Shown: positions 43,903-60,890, counted from the stretch's first letter. The stretch is 64,000 bases of DNA from Selaginella moellendorffii (GCF_000143415.4 NW_003314265.1:2818559-2882558), one strand, 5' to 3'. Notes: generated from the letters alone by a model not told the origin. Numbers and translations: made by a program.

Positions 43903-46900
43903 ATGGCCGGGGAGGAAAGGGCGCTCAAGACGTGGGTGAGCGACGAGCTCCAGGAGATCCAGGGCTTCTCCGAGGCGGCCGTGGTGTCGTTCGTCATCGG
44001 GCTTGCGAAATCGGCGACGAGCTCCGCGGTGCTCGCGTCGCGGCTCAAGGAGAACTCGTTCCCGCCTGGCCAGGTAACGGACAGGCTCGCCCGCGAGCTC
44101 TTCGCAAGGGTTCCTCGCAAGAAATCGGGGCTCAGCGGCTACCAGCAGGCGGAGATCGAGGCGGCGAGGTATGCCCGCAAGCAGGAGGAGTACAAGCTCG
44201 TGGCTGGGGACGACGAGGGGAATGTAGCGCCATCGCCATCGCCAGCGGCGAAGAAACAATCCAAGCATGGCAATCTTCGAAAGCGCGGGAAGGAGGAGGA
44301 GAACGAGGACGAGGACGTGGGGATTCTGTCCAAGCGGGGGCGGCGGACGCTCGAGGAGGAGGAGGAGGTGGAGAGGGAGCGGGCCAGGGAGAAGGATCAG
44401 CGGGAGAAGGAGGAGCTGGAGGCCAGGCTGAAGGAGAGGGACGAGGCTAGCACCAGAAAGGTGATGGAGCACAAGATTTCTCGCGAGCAAGAGGAGGAGA
44501 ACAAGCGGCGCTTGCAAGCACAGGAGAGTGACGAGGGGCTGAAGGTGGCGAGGGAGATCTCTCGCCAGTCCTACCTCAAGAAGAGGCAAGAGAAGAAGCT
44601 AGAGGAGCTCAAGGACACGCTCATCGACGAGGAGTTGCTGTTCGCGGAGGTGAAGCTGACGGCGAGGGAGAAGAAGGAGAAGGCGTACAAGCAGGAGGTG
44701 TTTGATCTGGCCATGAAGATGACCAAGGACACGAACGACATCGTCGGATACCAGATTCCAGAGGCCTACGACGATGAAATCTCCAGGGTCAAGCAGGAGA
44801 GGCGCTTCGCGGTGGCCCTGGAGCGCTACAAGGACCCGGATCCTGAGGACAGGGCTATACCCTTTGCCGAGCAGGACGCTTGGGAGGACTACCAGAGCGG
44901 GAAAGCCAAGATGAAATTCGGTGCCGCGGACAAGAAGAAGGCTGACGAGTACGAGTTTGTGTTCGAAGACCAAGTCCAGTTCGTCCAAGCCGATATCATG
45001 TCCGGCGAGAACGAGCCCATGGATGAAAAGGAGAGCAGGAAAGCTGCGGCGCAAACGGAGCACGAGCACATTCTTGAGGAGAGAAAGAAGCTGCCAATCT
45101 ATCCATACCGGCAGGAGCTACTGGATGCCATAGAGCAGTACCAGGTTCTTGTGATAGTGGGAGAGACGGGGTCGGGGAAGACGACGCAGATACCACAGTA
45201 TCTTCACGAAGCCGGCTACACTGAGCGTGGAAAGATCGGGTGCACTCAGCCCCGGAGGGTGGCGGCGATGAGTGTGGCGGCTCGAGTGGCCCAAGAGATG
45301 AATGTGAAGCTCGGGCATGAGGTGGGCTATTCGATTCGGTTTGAAGATTGCACCTCGGAAAAGACTAAGCTCAAGTACATGACAGACGGTATGCTACTGC
45401 GTGAGTTTCTGGGCGAGCCGGATCTCAAGAGCTACAGCGTGATGATCGTCGACGAGGCTCATGAGCGGACCGTCTCGACGGACGTCCTCTTTGGGCTGAT
45501 GAAGGACATCACTCGCTTCCGGCAAGATCTCAAGGTGCTGATCTCCAGTGCGACCTTGGACGCCGAGAAGTTCTCCAAGTACTTTGATGACGCCCCGATC
45601 TTTACCATTCCGGGAAGGCGATATCCAGTGGACATGATGTTCACCAAGGCTCCGGAGGCCGACTACTTGGACGCTGCTGTTGTGACGGTGCTGCAGATCC
45701 ACATCACGCAGCCCCCCGGCGGAGACATCCTCGTGTTCCTGACGGGTCAGGAGGAGATCGAGGCAGCGGAGGAGATTTTAAAGCAGAGAACGAGGGGCTT
45801 GGGGTCCAGGATAGCGGAGCTGATAATCTGTCCCATCTACGCCAACCTTCCATCCGACTTGCAAGCAAAGATCTTCGAGCCGACCCCCCCTGGAGCACGA
45901 AAGGTGGTGCTCGCGACAAACATTGCCGAGACGTCCTTGACGATTGACGGGATCAAGTACGTGGTCGACCCCGGCTTTTGCAAGCAGAAGAGCTTCAACC
46001 CGAGGACCGGGATGGAGTCGCTGATCGTGGCTCCAATCTCCAAGGCGGCGGCGATGCAGAGAGCCGGACGAGCAGGGCGGACGTCCCCCGGCAAGTGCTT
46101 CCGCCTCTACACGCAGTGGTCGTTCAACAACGAGATGGAGGACAACACGGTACCGGAGATCCAGCGGACCAACTTGGGCAACATCGTGCTCATGCTCAAG
46201 AGCCTGGGCATCAACGACCTCATGAACTTCGACTTCATGGATCCTCCCCCTGCGGAGACGCTGATGAGGGCCCTGGAGCAGCTGTACGCGCTGGGCTCGC
46301 TCAACGATCGCGGCGAGCTGACGAAGCTGGGGAGGAGGATGGCCGAGTTCCCGCTGGACCCAATGCTGTCCAAGATGATCGTGGCGTCGGACAAGTTCAA
46401 GTGCTCCGAGGAGATCATCTCCATCGCCGCGATGCTCTCGGTTGGCAACGCCATCTTCTACCGGCCAAAGGACAAGCAGGTCCACGCCGACACGGCCCGC
46501 ATGAACTTCCACTCCGGAAATGTTGGCGACCACATCGCGCTCATGCGCGTCTACGACTCGTGGAAGGAGACCAACTACAGCTCCAACTGGTGCTACGAGA
46601 ACTACATCCAGGTGCGCAGCATGAAGCGGGCTCGCGACATCCGGGACCAGCTCCAGTCGCTGCTGGAGCGGGTGGAGATCGAGCTGACAAGCAACGCAAA
46701 CGACCTGGAGGCGATCAAGAAGACGGTGACGGCAGGCTTCTTCTACCACACGGCGCAGATCCAGAAGAACGGCTCGTACAAGACGGTGAAGAACCCGCAG
46801 GTGGTGCACATCCATCCCAGCTCGGGACTCTCGCAGGTGCTGCCGCGGTGGGTGGTGTACAACGAGCTGGTGCTCACCACCAAGGAGTACATGAGGAATG

Positions 46901-47025
46901 TGATCGAAGTGAAGAAGGACTGGCTCGTGGAGATCGCGCCGCACTACTACAAGAAGCAGGACGTGGAAGATGTTGGCGCTGGGAAAATGCCGCGGGGGAA
47001 AGGGAGGGCCGCGTCCACGGCCTAG
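43903..47025 (+). CDS. DEAH-box splicing helicase PRP2/DHX16
   Basis: One intronless frame of 1040 residues, the family's usual length. The N-terminal 380 residues are charged and helical (repeats of E/R/K from 4300 to 44560), followed by the linker [20 protein letters not shown]. Helicase motifs: [13 protein letters not shown], Ia [60 protein letters not shown] and [14 protein letters not shown], then HA2 and the OB fold ([20 protein letters not shown]). PRP2 drives the spliceosome from Bact to B* using ATP. Regulation is not visible, but its promoter must lie within the upstream PPR coding region or the two are co-transcribed. The frame is open upstream into the PPR gene, but ATG at 43903 starts the conserved [12 protein letters not shown]. 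Confidence 0.96.
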   Translation: MAGEERALKTWVSDELQEIQGFSEAAVVSFVIGLAKSATSSAVLASRLKENSFPPGQVTDRLARELFARVPRKKSGLSGYQQAEIEAARYARKQEEYKLVAGDDEGNVAPSPSPAAKKQSKHGNLRKRGKEEENEDEDVGILSKRGRRTLEEEEEVERERAREKDQREKEELEARLKERDEASTRKVMEHKISREQEEENKRRLQAQESDEGLKVAREISRQSYLKKRQEKKLEELKDTLIDEELLFAEVKLTAREKKEKAYKQEVFDLAMKMTKDTNDIVGYQIPEAYDDEISRVKQERRFAVALERYKDPDPEDRAIPFAEQDAWEDYQSGKAKMKFGAADKKKADEYEFVFEDQVQFVQADIMSGENEPMDEKESRKAAAQTEHEHILEERKKLPIYPYRQELLDAIEQYQVLVIVGETGSGKTTQIPQYLHEAGYTERGKIGCTQPRRVAAMSVAARVAQEMNVKLGHEVGYSIRFEDCTSEKTKLKYMTDGMLLREFLGEPDLKSYSVMIVDEAHERTVSTDVLFGLMKDITRFRQDLKVLISSATLDAEKFSKYFDDAPIFTIPGRRYPVDMMFTKAPEADYLDAAVVTVLQIHITQPPGGDILVFLTGQEEIEAAEEILKQRTRGLGSRIAELIICPIYANLPSDLQAKIFEPTPPGARKVVLATNIAETSLTIDGIKYVVDPGFCKQKSFNPRTGMESLIVAPISKAAAMQRAGRAGRTSPGKCFRLYTQWSFNNEMEDNTVPEIQRTNLGNIVLMLKSLGINDLMNFDFMDPPPAETLMRALEQLYALGSLNDRGELTKLGRRMAEFPLDPMLSKMIVASDKFKCSEEIISIAAMLSVGNAIFYRPKDKQVHADTARMNFHSGNVGDHIALMRVYDSWKETNYSSNWCYENYIQVRSMKRARDIRDQLQSLLERVEIELTSNANDLEAIKKTVTAGFFYHTAQIQKNGSYKTVKNPQVVHIHPSSGLSQVLPRWVVYNELVLTTKEYMRNVIEVKKDWLVEIAPHYYKKQDVEDVGAGKMPRGKGRAASTA

Positions 47026-47035
47026 CTTGCGCTTG

Positions 47036-47192
47036 CTCGATCCAAGCAAGAGCTCTATTGTGGAGAATGCTTTACTTGATCCAAGCAAGAGCTCTTCTGT
47101 GGAGAAGAAGAGGTTGCTTTGCTTGATCCAAGCAAGAGCGCTACTGTGGAGAAAGAGCTTGCTGTGCTTGATCCAAGCAAGAGCTGAGTTTG
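47036..47192. repeat. Minisatellite in the DHX16 3' flank
   Basis: Four units of 41-46 bp, each with GATCCAAGCAAGAGC and then CTGTGGAGAA, follow the stop codon after 11 bp. They are probably part of the 3' UTR. Confidence 0.8.
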
Positions 47193-47278
47193 GTAACTTT
47201 GAGATGTGAGATGTATCATACAAAAAATTAAAGAGATGTGGATGGCGACTCTAAATTTTTTTTTGGTCTTCCTTGATA

Positions 47279-50200
47279 CTATATTGGTACAGCGTGGTCT
47301 TCTTCTTCTTCGAGCAATGGTTTGAGGAGCTCGAGCACAGCATTCTTCTGAGCGGTCATGGCTACCACCACAGCGTCGCGCGCTTTCTCGCAGCTCTGTG
47401 GATCCGCGAAAGCTAGAGTCCAGCGACCGTCGACTCGTTTCGTGCGACTGGGGGGCTTGGTTTGCTTGCGGTGAGGCCATTGCGGTGGCCGGATTCTTAG
47501 ATGGAGCCACCGCTTGTGTTCCTCGTCAATCTCGGGCTGGAACAACCAAAGTTTAAGCGAACTTAGGAACTTAGATTTTCTTACCAGGCAGCCAGCCAAA
47601 GGAGCTATGACACGAATGACCCCCTTGGGCGAGACGCCGTCGGCCAAAACGAGCCAGCCCGCTGTGAAACTTACGGTTGGTACGAGATACATGTCGCGCT
47701 CTTTGCCTCTCTCGAATGCAATCCGGCACGGTAGCGCGTCCACGGAGCCTGCAAGATTGTCATCACGGTTTTCGAGTGTAGTTGTGAGGTAACTTACTTA
47801 AATCCACCTCGGTGCCTACTTTCGCTACATATTCGCCGCTGGATGACATGTCTAGAGGGAGTGCTTCTGGGACCGACTCGCCAATCAGAAGATGAAGTAG
47901 CTGGTGCAGGGCCACAAAAACCTGCGCTTTCTTTCATAAGTTTATAAGTTAAGAAGGGAGAGTTAAAACTAACCTGTATAGCTTCCTGCATCCTATCGGC
48001 GACTACAGAAGACGAGAATCTGTCTGGAGATAATCGAAAATCAGAATAACATAGGCAAAAAGAGTGTAGTACTTTTACCATCCAAAATCTTCCTTTGTGC
48101 TTGAATAAGTAGAGTTGTCGAATCATCTCGATAATAAGAGCCTTCCAGAGCTGGCAATGGTCGAATCAGAACCGTGACAAACTAAAGATAAAACATCGAT
48201 ACCTTTCCGAGATTTTTGCCAGACTTCAACGACAACAAACGGAATAGCATCACACCAGCAGTCGTCTAGTTCTTTTAGAACAGCCTCTTTAGCTTCTATG
48301 CGTGCAGTCTGCAGAAACAACTCGTGTCAGAAACAGCTTATACAAAGAAAGAAAAGACTTACACGAATCATAGCAATCCTCGAGCTGTGGACACTATTTT
48401 CCTGATGGTAAGGAAATATTTGCCGCAGCAAAGCACCACATTGCCATAACGCTTCTATGCAAGGTGGTGGACGCCTGCATAATAGCTCCAGAAGCTTCTT
48501 CACGACCTTCAACGTTCCAAATCATACTTTCAGCTCTTTACGTAAACAGGTAGCAAATTCTTACCGCTTCTTGCATACGCACGAAAGAGTTACACTTGGC
48601 ATTTCTATCGTTTCTGGTAGCTCTGCAGAAGTTTGTGCCACGAAGCCTTTTTCCATCAACAGTTTTCTCACTTTCAACCTGAAGAAGCAGCACAATAAAA
48701 ACCAGTACAAAAGATTGAGCACTTACCGCTAATGTGGAATAGTCGCAAACATCAAGGGTATCCTCGTCGCCAAACAGCTCTTCGTCTGAATTGCTTCCCA
48801 TCAAAGCTTGCTGCAAAAAAAGTTTGCAAAAAACTGTCGTGAGCAAGGGACATAGTAAACAAGTCACAAACCAAAAGGCGTCTTTTATGTTGTTTCAAAC
48901 GAGGAAGAAGTCCAAGTACTTCCAAAATTGCATCATCCACTGTTTAGAGGCCGAACTTAGAAACAATTGTAACAATGATGCACCGATTACCTTCATTGTG
49001 AAGAAGAGCCAGTAAAAACGTCACGGAAGCCACAATAACCCTGTCGCTATCAGATATAACATGTGACAGAACCAGCTCCCTGCACAGCAACGACATTAGA
49101 ATGAGCGTCGTGTTTTTACGAGTAAAAAGCTCACAGACTACATTGGACACAAAGAAGAGACGCCATTTTCCCGGGTCAGGTCTGAAGCACTCAAGGGACG
49201 ACGTTCCTGTTCCGGCGGCGAGCTATCAAGAAAGGATTCACAAACGAGCGCGGCAGCGACACCATTTGCCAACGGTTTGTGTCTGATGAGGCACAAAACA
49301 CGAGCAAGCAGATAGAGCGCAGAGAGAGCATTTTCCTGTAATCGCCAAATGATCAAAAGGAAAAAACGAAACACACGTCCAGCAAAAATGGTACGTACTG
49401 AAGCAAGTGAACACAAGAGCGGGAGCACAAAAACATGCATCAAGTTATCCGTCATTGCGCGAGCCAAACCAGGGATGCCAGCAGAGACAATATCGTTGCA
49501 ATAATCAAGGATCTCCTCCGTCTCTGCTATACATCCTTCTAATCTTGATTTACTCTGAAGTGGCTCATGATTCCTGGAAATACTACTTATTAGCAGGACA
49601 TTTACACACTACTGAAAAAAGTCGTACCTTTCGGCATCGGCCATCAAAGCATGCAGTGAAAAACTCTTTTCTTTAAGGAAGCCCACGATGTCGGCGATGT
49701 ATCCCACAGCCTTATCGCTTGAAACAAACTTTCTCACGCTGTCGTCATTCACTAACAAGACAAGACACGGTTGCAGCGCAAAACACGAACAATGTAGAAT
49801 AGCTTTACCATGATATATGTTCAAAGTGAGGGTTCGTACTGCTATTCGCACCATACTTTCTTCGTGCCGAAAGAACTTGATCCCTTCTGTGTAAAGTGGG
49901 AACGACACCACATTGTCCTGCAAGAACGTTCTACAGTCATGTTATCAGAAATGAACAGACGCAACATACATTTTCGGTTGTTATGAAGAACGATATTGTG
50001 GTCTGATCAAGCTTTGTGCTTGTTGTTCTACAAGAAAGGAAAAAATAAAGGCAACCAGAAAGTCGAAGGTGTATTTACCTTAGAAAAGAAATGTAGTAGG
50101 CCAGCAGTTCTTCGTCCCGGAAGTCATAGGGATACGTGATAAAGTGGTTAAGGTACCCATTGCTAAATATATAGTCTGCCACACCAACAGCAAAACGTAA

Positions 50201-50744
50201 GGCCCATCCCTCTAGGAAAAAAAAAAGAAAAAACATTACATATGGCATGGTCACTCCGAATGTTTTGAACCATGATGTTGATAGTCTGTAGTAATTGGAC
50301 CACAACAGCCGTGGTGTTGCTGCTAAGCTCGAGAATTTGCAGAAACAAAACCATTACTTGCTTCTCCATAAAGTACCTGTGAATAACAATCATCTCTCCA
50401 TCCAAATCGAGAGAATGCTAGGTTCTTACTCAAAAATCGAAGCGTCTCGTTGATCACCCCATATCATAAGCTCCGCCATGGATCTAAGTATCTCTACCAC
50501 CGAGTCCTAGTAACAAAAGAAAAAATTAAAAATTAAATTCCGCGCGGTAGAACTAGAAGAGATGGTGGATCCAATCCACACCTTATTCAAGTCATTGACA
50601 AAGCTGATCCTTTGCAATTGCTCAGTGAGAAATCTGGCGAGAAAACCATTCCGGGTGAGAAGAGAAGGGCGAGGAAAGAGAATTCAGCCAAACGTACTTG
50701 AGCTCGTCGAGCGAGAATCTCTCCCGCCGCCTCCACGGCCACAT
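47279..50744 (-). CDS. TT9/GFS9 (CLEC16A-like) membrane-trafficking protein
   Basis: Twenty-one exons on the minus strand give 777 residues: 50698-50744, 50582-50633, 50430-50506, 50240-50376, 50079-50175, 49970-50027, 49809-49917, 49628-49751, 49399-49573, 49142-49335, 48991-49079, 48872-48939, 48727-48810, 48565-48678, 48363-48506, 48203-48308, 48079-48141, 47974-48023, 47798-47921, 47585-47748 and 47279-47536. All phases agree. The N-terminus MWPWRRRERFSLDELKFL and the FPL domain (YFMEKQVMVLFLQIL, YIFSNGYLNHFITYPYDF, DEELLAYYISFLRTTS, FPLYTEGIKFFRHEESMVR) identify CLEC16A/TT9. The family is a peripheral Golgi/endosome protein; in Arabidopsis it is needed for vacuolar trafficking and flavonoid deposition, in animals for mitophagy and autophagy. 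The end is Glu-rich. The exon 10/11 junction is the least certain, since an alternative donor would meet a stop. Confidence 0.9.
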
Positions 50745-51060
50745 CGTAGCAGCGCCTCCTCCCGACAGCTAGACCACTCCCTACGGCCGCCACAGCACGA
50801 CCGCGCACAGGGCACTCCCGCTGGACGCTAGCGGCGGCGCTACCACAATCGGCAGGCATTGCATCAAGGTGTCGAGGAAATGGAGCACCAGGCGCACAAC
50901 AACGATCCAAACCCCAGAGTTCAGCATGTAGAGCCGACTTCCCGCGAGCTGGGAGCCAGGATCTAAGCGCGGCGGATCCAAAATCCGGGAGAATTGGAGC
51001 CGATGCGCGAGAACCTACAAACAAACGGGGGTCACAAGCCCTAGAATCGTGTCCAGAGCA

Positions 51061-51132
51061 TATGCTAAGAGAGTGTTAGACTTAACACGTTGCACTTCCC
51101 ACGCGGGGGTCGCGAGTTCGACCCTCGCCGAA
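51061..51132 (+). other. tRNA-like or tRNA-derived (SINE) remnant
   Basis: A perfect T arm (stem GCGAG/CTCGC, loop TTCGACC) at 51112-51128 contains a Pol III B box. An anticodon-loop-like CTTCCCA lies 13-20 nt before it. The anticodon stem pairs poorly, and no acceptor or regular D arm can be folded. It is probably a decayed tRNA(Gly-CCC)-like gene or SINE head. Confidence 0.3.
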
Positions 51133-51237
51133 GTACTGATACTCGCGAGCCTTAGAATTTATAAAAGTTGGCGCCAAAGTAGAACCCACGGGTTTAGGGC
51201 TGTGGCTAGGATGACTGCAGGAGCGTCTATTCAATAC

Positions 51238-52780
51238 AACTCGAACTTCTTAATTTACGCCGATCTCGACTCATGGGTTACATTCGAGCATCTCTGGAGC
51301 TATCAACGTGCGGTACGCCGAGAGCTCTGGAGCACGCATTTACAAAGTAGGAATATGTACAGCGTATTTGTTTGCAGGATGAATGACGAGCTGCGGGCTG
51401 CGGTGGGAACATCAGATTGCTGGGTATGTGTTAATCTCTCTTCTTGTTGCTGTGAATGTTTGGCGTTCGGTTATAGGATTGGTATGCGCAAAACATGTCC
51501 TTGGTGGTGAGACGCACATCACTTGCGATGGTGTTGCTGTGCCGAAATGGGGAGGACGAGAGGCTGAACCGTCCAAGTTCTCTTTCCCGTCTCAAAAATG
51601 CCGCAAGTACTCACTCTTTCGCTAGCTTGTTCGCACAGGAGCGGCTGACTACAGCAGACTCCTATGCGTCAAATCACCTAGTGTGTCACATGGATAGCGA
51701 TTATACAAGCGTTTTCACCACTCGGATTGACGCACTCGTGAGTATTGTATACTTTTACTCCGCAAACGAGCTTGTGATGTGCGAACTCGAGGAAGCTTGC
51801 CGCCAAACAGGGGCTGATGAATGCAGGACATTCAGAGCTTCTGCGACAGAAAGTGGCCAATGGAGTGACTCGAGAGGTGAGTGGACAGTTATACAGCGCC
51901 GCAGAGGACAAAGAGGAAGGCCCAATCTAAATATTCCCCGATCCTGCCGATGAATCTGAATCTGAAGACGAAGACGACTCGTCCAAAGACGAAGACATGA
52001 CGCTAAGGCTATATGGTGTTAGACCCCATGGTTTCCGCCCTCTAGGAGTACACCCATAAACCGGTCAGTACCCAAACCCGTCACCTTTTGCCGGACAGGG
52101 ATCCCTGCATAAGGATGATGGACCTCAAGGTAACTCTTTTTCTTCTTTTCTATATGTTGTTTGAGATTTTCTTATCAGGAAAAGGACCTCATGTTTGTAA
52201 AGTCGGCTCTTGCTAGTTTGTAATTAAATGCGGGAACATAAAAGAGTGGTTTGTATTGTAATTCCTGTTGGAGGTCAGATACACAGAGGCAAAGCAAAGG
52301 GATGTTTGGCATTTGACATGAGCTTTTGTCTTTTCAGAGATATGTTGCTTCGTGGTTTCCTACTGGTTCCTTTACTGGCTTGGTGTCTTTCGTTATTTCG
52401 TTTTTCACCTTTTAACTGACTTGTTTCTCAGCCCTTTACAAGGAGTGCCAGCATCTAAAATCATTGCTACTCACATTACAAAGACGGAGTCAGAAGCTGC
52501 TGAGCATCCTGGTCTCACTTACAGGTATGCCAGAGTGTGTAGCAAATATGAGATATTGTTCTTTTGCCATTACAGGGACGCTATATCATTTACTTGCGAT
52601 GAGGGCATTAAACACGTAGCGCTCCCAGCTATCTCGTGCGGACATGGCAGGATTGTACTCACACCTTACCTCTTGTATACTGAGTTAGCATATTACAGGT
52701 TTCCTCCGGATAAAGAGGCACAGATTGCTGTAGAGAGCGCACAAAGGGCACTCAAAAGTGCTAAGGCTCCATTGAGCTAA
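51238..52780 (+). pseudogene. Decayed paralogue of the macro-domain gene
   Basis: Sequence and exon order follow the gene at 37859-39927: DLDSWVTFEHLWSYQRAVRR, MNDELRAAVGTSDCW, DWYAQNMSLVV, MDSDYTSVFTTRIDAL, then the macro part (GVPASKIIATH, KHVALPAISCGHGR). The macro exon corresponding to FVIKSGDI has a deletion plus TAG/TAA codons near 52216-52226. The donor after GHG is changed from GT to GA near 52648, and the acidic exon stops early (TAA near 51928). The first part is still open and could give a short protein. The last exon (VHFVIKDEP...) is missing; the frame ends at 52780. Confidence 0.75.
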
Positions 52781-53029
52781 GCTGCCCTGGATTAACTTTC
52801 TGGCTTAACTTAAATCTGAAGAGTAATTAGTGTTGTGATTAGCTAATTAATTTTAAACTGTTGATCTCTTTGTAAGTGATGGTCTCGGGCATATAACGTT
52901 ATAGCCAGATCGCACTGTGGAATGTGCCCATGAAAATAAGTGTTAAAGAGGTTTTCCATGCACTTATGGAGAAATCATTGTTGTGGTATTTAGACTCAAA
53001 GTCTTTGTGGATCCCGAAAGATATATATA

Positions 53030-53190
53030 GCTGGCAGCCAGGACAGCTATATAACCATATTACTGTTCAGATCAAGTACAAACCAGAACCCGTTACCTCT
53101 TGACGGAGGGGCTGATCAGGAAAAGGACCTTAAGCTTCTGCTCTTGCAAGTTTGCAATTAAAAATGGGGATATGAAGGAGGGGAGTTTAA
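53030..53190 (+). pseudogene. Third macro-gene fragment
   Basis: A short piece repeats the macro gene's intron-exon stretch around 38905-39160 (ATATAACCATATTACTGTT, then AACCCGT, then the GACCTTAAGCTT region), with deletions. No coding capacity remains. Confidence 0.65.
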
Positions 53191-53554
53191 CATTTGACTT
53201 TTGCTTGCCCACTCTATTGCATTGTTTTCAAGGTTTGAACTTCTTCTTGCTTTGATTTCATTGTAACTTGTTTATTACTTGGACTAATGCTCAAGTAAGA
53301 GGTCTAGTCTGGCTAGGGCAAGCAATTGCTATAAGTGGATATGCCTAGATTAGACACATTTTACCACTAATGGTTATTATTTATTGAGGTTAATTTTTGT
53401 GATTATAAATGTAAGCTTTTTAAACACCTCCAAGTATATTCTAGGTTATTCACTTCCAATATAATTTATAAACTTTCTTAAACATACGCCATCCTCTCAA
53501 AGGGTTGATTGCGCTGCGCTTGGATCCTCCCATGGACTTGTCCTCCAGGTCATC

Positions 53555-57410
<3,856 letters not shown>

Positions 57411-57570
57411 TAACTTTATTATATACACATACTAATCTCATCTCCAGCTATAAAACGAAGCTTCCAGAGAAAGGAAATTCTCTTCTTGAGGCCTTTGATG
57501 ATCAATCTCCTGCTCCGGCGTGCGAGCGAAAAACACCCGTGCCTGTATAAAACACCTTTCGCCTATGTAT

Positions 57571-58545
57571 CTATACGACAACCTCGAAGAAGTCACACGA
57601 GTTGCACAGAATGAACAGGCTCTGGAACTCGTCTTTGAAGGTGAAGACCGGTTGGCTGCTACAGCCCGAGCTGTAGTGTTGATCCATCAGCTCTGCCAAC
57701 CGGATGCGCACAAATTCCACTCCCACCTGCACAAACATTCTCGATCGAGTTCTATGCACTGAATGGTAAAATCATTCATTCACCTTGAGCTTGTCGCGCT
57801 GACTTCCCAAGTCCAGGCAGCCATTACTGCTGCATCTGATGCTATTTTCTTTGTCCAACAGGAATCCTCGCCGACAAAGCGGGCAAAGTACACCATTTTC
57901 CTGCGAGAGAACTTGAAATCGCAAAACGTTTCGAAGGGAAGCCAAGAAAGCTCGACAAACCTGGTGATTCTGCTCCAAAAGACTGGCCAACGAGGAATCC
58001 TCGAGAGCTGTCGCCTTCTCGTAGTCCTCGAGATCGTCTATAGCTAGATCTCAGCTCAAAGTTGTCGTTCCAAGAATTAAAAATCCATACCGTGCTGCTG
58101 CTGCTCAGGATACGTGCCTTGGTACAAAACCGCTTGCATTGCGAGCATAAGATCCTCGTACTCTTGTGGCGATAGCTCCGACGGCGACTTTGATCCAGCA
58201 GAGGAATAGTTCCAGAGCATGTCACCATCGCCGTCCTCTCCTCCAATCCGGATGTTCTCCAGCTCCTTGCTCATAATCTCCTTGATCACCTGCAAGGAAA
58301 ACACAAAGAAGAAGGAAAACAATAGAAAACAAATGAAGGTAGTCACGCCACACCTGTTCTTGAGACTTTGGCGATCGCAATTCCCAGAGCAGCTGGCTCC
58401 TGTGGTGGTTCATGCGCATCAAGCACGATTCTCTCAGCTACAACCGAAGAAATTAGTGAGAGCTATGAAGAAAAGCGCCACTCACCTTGGCCTTCCATGC
58501 TGCCGCCTTGTCGCTGGGCGATTTCCTTGCCCTAGAGGTGTTCAT
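57571..58545 (-). CDS. RPA-interacting protein (RPAIN-like)
   Basis: Six exons, 58486-58545, 58354-58437, 58091-58289, 57961-58043, 57784-57900 and 57571-57726, give 232 residues, typical for the family; every junction fits in phase. N-terminal basic part: AAWKAKLRESCLMRMNHHRS. Middle: IKEIMSKELENI, DGDMLWNY and YEDLMLAMQAVLYQ. C-terminal zinc-finger region: VLCPLCRRGFLL ... IRCSSNGCLDL, and FILCNSCDFFEV, giving C-x2-C pairs that can bind zinc. RPAIN carries replication protein A into the nucleus (family knowledge). It lies just downstream of and opposite to the dead ABCC gene. A rearranged piece of its last exon lies at 40078. Confidence 0.9.
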
Positions 58546-58649
58546 CTTATTAGGGCTCTTCTTTGCCGCCAAATTTTTGTCTTTTCTCTGTCCGACAATA
58601 AAACATTTAATAGAAAATGATTGTTACAAATTGAACATTAAGAGATTTT

Positions 58650-59500
58650 TATTTAATACAATAAGGTTAAATTAGGATTAATGAGGTTATTGATAAATTA
58701 TTATGCATAAAGACATATTAATTGATTGGAATAACTATTTAGTCAAAGTTTGACATGTTTATCCGAAATTGTGTATCATTTTGCCATATTCAAAACAATT
58801 CAATAAAATAATAATTGAATAATTATTATTTTTTCAACAGTAATCTTTTCTATTATAAAAGAGTTTTAGAATGTAATAAAAAACTTTAACATTTAACAAT
58901 ATTATATTACTTATAATTTCTGTTAATATTACAAATTTAAATAAATAAATTATATAAAATAAATATTTAGAAATATCATAATAACAAATTGAGATAAAAC
59001 ATGGAAAAAACATAAGAAAATTTTGAAATTAAAACTTTAGCAACTATTATATGTTTCAGATAATTAATGAATGTTTTTTAAAAAAAGTAAAAGTTAATTT
59101 TACAATATATCCCAAACTTACTACTAGTTAGTTATTTTTTATTTAGTTTTTCTATAAAAAGTTTAATCTTTATAAATTTAGTTATGTAAACAAGTTTTTA
59201 CTCATTACACACTTTCTATATTGACATTGACTACCTCATGATATATTATTGTTATTTCAAACAAATATCACTAATATTTAATTATATTTTTATGTAAAAT
59301 TTATGAATCTTTATTTTTAAGCATCTATTTAAACTTTTAATTGATAACTCATATTTTAACCATATTTCTATTTTAAGTATTTTAAAAATTTAAAATTTAC
59401 AGAATAATAATTTTTTTTTAATATTTAAAAGTAAAAAATATACACTTATGATTATAATATATTCATATATATATATATCCACCCATAAAGTTACTGTTTT
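58650..59500. other. AT-rich intergenic stretch
   Basis: Very AT-rich, without open frames of coding character or recognisable elements, apart from a short (AT)n run near 59460-59480. Confidence 0.6.
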
Positions 59501-59519
59501 ATGTAAAGCTAAATCTTGA

Positions 59520-59712
59520 TTTGTGAGTGCTTGGAATATGGAAAGGGAATACAGAAAATGGGCATATCAATTAGCCCAAAAACCTAGGTTATATACAGGA
59601 GCAAGTGATCTGGATTGAAACCAATCCAACGGCTACCAAAATCCCATTACGTTAATATTAATATACGGCATCGTAGCTGTACACTTAGCCCTCACATCAT
59701 TCCTTCCTCTCA
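59520..59712 (-). repeat. Putative 3' LTR start and polypurine tract
   Basis: On the minus strand, GAGAGGAAGGAA (59701-59712) is followed by TGATGTGAGGGC, as expected for a polypurine tract and LTR start. A TATATAA box lies near 59587-59596. The LTR end is not determined, since no second LTR is in the window for comparison. Confidence 0.4.
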
Positions 59713-59938
59713 GAATAATGAAAGACCATCAGAGTTCTCTTGTAGATGGGCCGGGATCTGGAGGAACATTAGGAGGCATTGGCAGATCTATAGGTGGTAT
59801 TAATTGCTCTTGATCCTTTTATATGAAGCATTTTAACTGTTGCACATGCACAATCTTTGGAGGATTGACTTGCTGGACATCATGCCAAACCTCATAAACT
59901 TGTGGTCCCACTTGCCATAACACTCGATATAGTCTTTT

Positions 59939-60890
59939 CTACTGAGCAAGGAGCCTTTTAAATAAACCATGTACTGTAAGATGGGGAAAATGGACTAACA
60001 CCAAGTCATCCACTTGATATTTCGGAGGTGGATGATGTAACATCGTTGTTGTCCCACTTGTATATGGTCTAAGTGTTCGGCAGACTTTACTCGGACAAAT
60101 GGAAGAATGTTCGTCAAATACTAATCCCATGACCTAGCATCGGCAGCTCGTGGCAATTGTGAAGGTAAACCCAGCTCCGTTGGTAATATTGGATCATGAT
60201 CATATAGAAGTTTATATGGTGAAGCACCAACAGAACTTTGAAGAGACAGTAAATAACCATCCCAATCCGAATCCTGAAAGTTCACATACTTCGTGATCAT
60301 CCCTTTGAATGTCTAAACGAGCCGTTCCACTAAACCGTTTGATTGTGAATGATAAGCACTCGTAAAAGTGTGGTGTATCCCCAACCGAGACGTCAAAACA
60401 TAAAATGCCTCAGCCATAAATGTGGGACTATTATCCGAAAGAATCCGCTTTGGACAAGAATGCTGAAATACCACTTGATTGAGGAGGAAGTATCTAACAA
60501 TAGTTGTAGAGGCACTAGCAAGAGCACCAACTTCCACCTAATGAATGAAGTAGTTAGAAGCAATGATAACATATTCATTGCCAGTAGTTGACCGTGGAAA
60601 AGGTCCCATAAGATTAAACGCCACCAACTCAAACAAACAGGAAATTGTAATTGACTCCAATCGTCCTTCCACGGCACGAGGGGGAGTATTACGAGCTTGG
60701 CACCAAATGCAGCTACGCACATACTGGATAATATCACGTCGTATCTCTAGCCAATAGAAAGACCTGTGCAGCTTCTTGATCACACAATGATGTCCTATAT
60801 GCCCACCTAGAACAAGAGAATCATGGTAGGCATGGAGAAATTGCAGAATAAAGATAGAAGGCACCACTAGCTATAAATGATCATTAGGAT
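59939..60890 (-). pseudogene. Integrase region
   Basis: The zinc-binding HHCC part (GHIGHHCVIKKLHRSFYW, then CIWCQARNTPP) is at 60867-60650. The core has DNSP and HHTFTSAYHSQSNGLVERL near 60313-60430, followed by the C-terminal part with KYQVDDLVLVHFP. The first catalytic Asp lies in a shifted segment. Confidence 0.8.

Noticed and set aside
45778-47223. 481-codon frame on the minus strand
   Set aside because: Antisense of the helicase gene; composition is a mirror of DHX16 codons.
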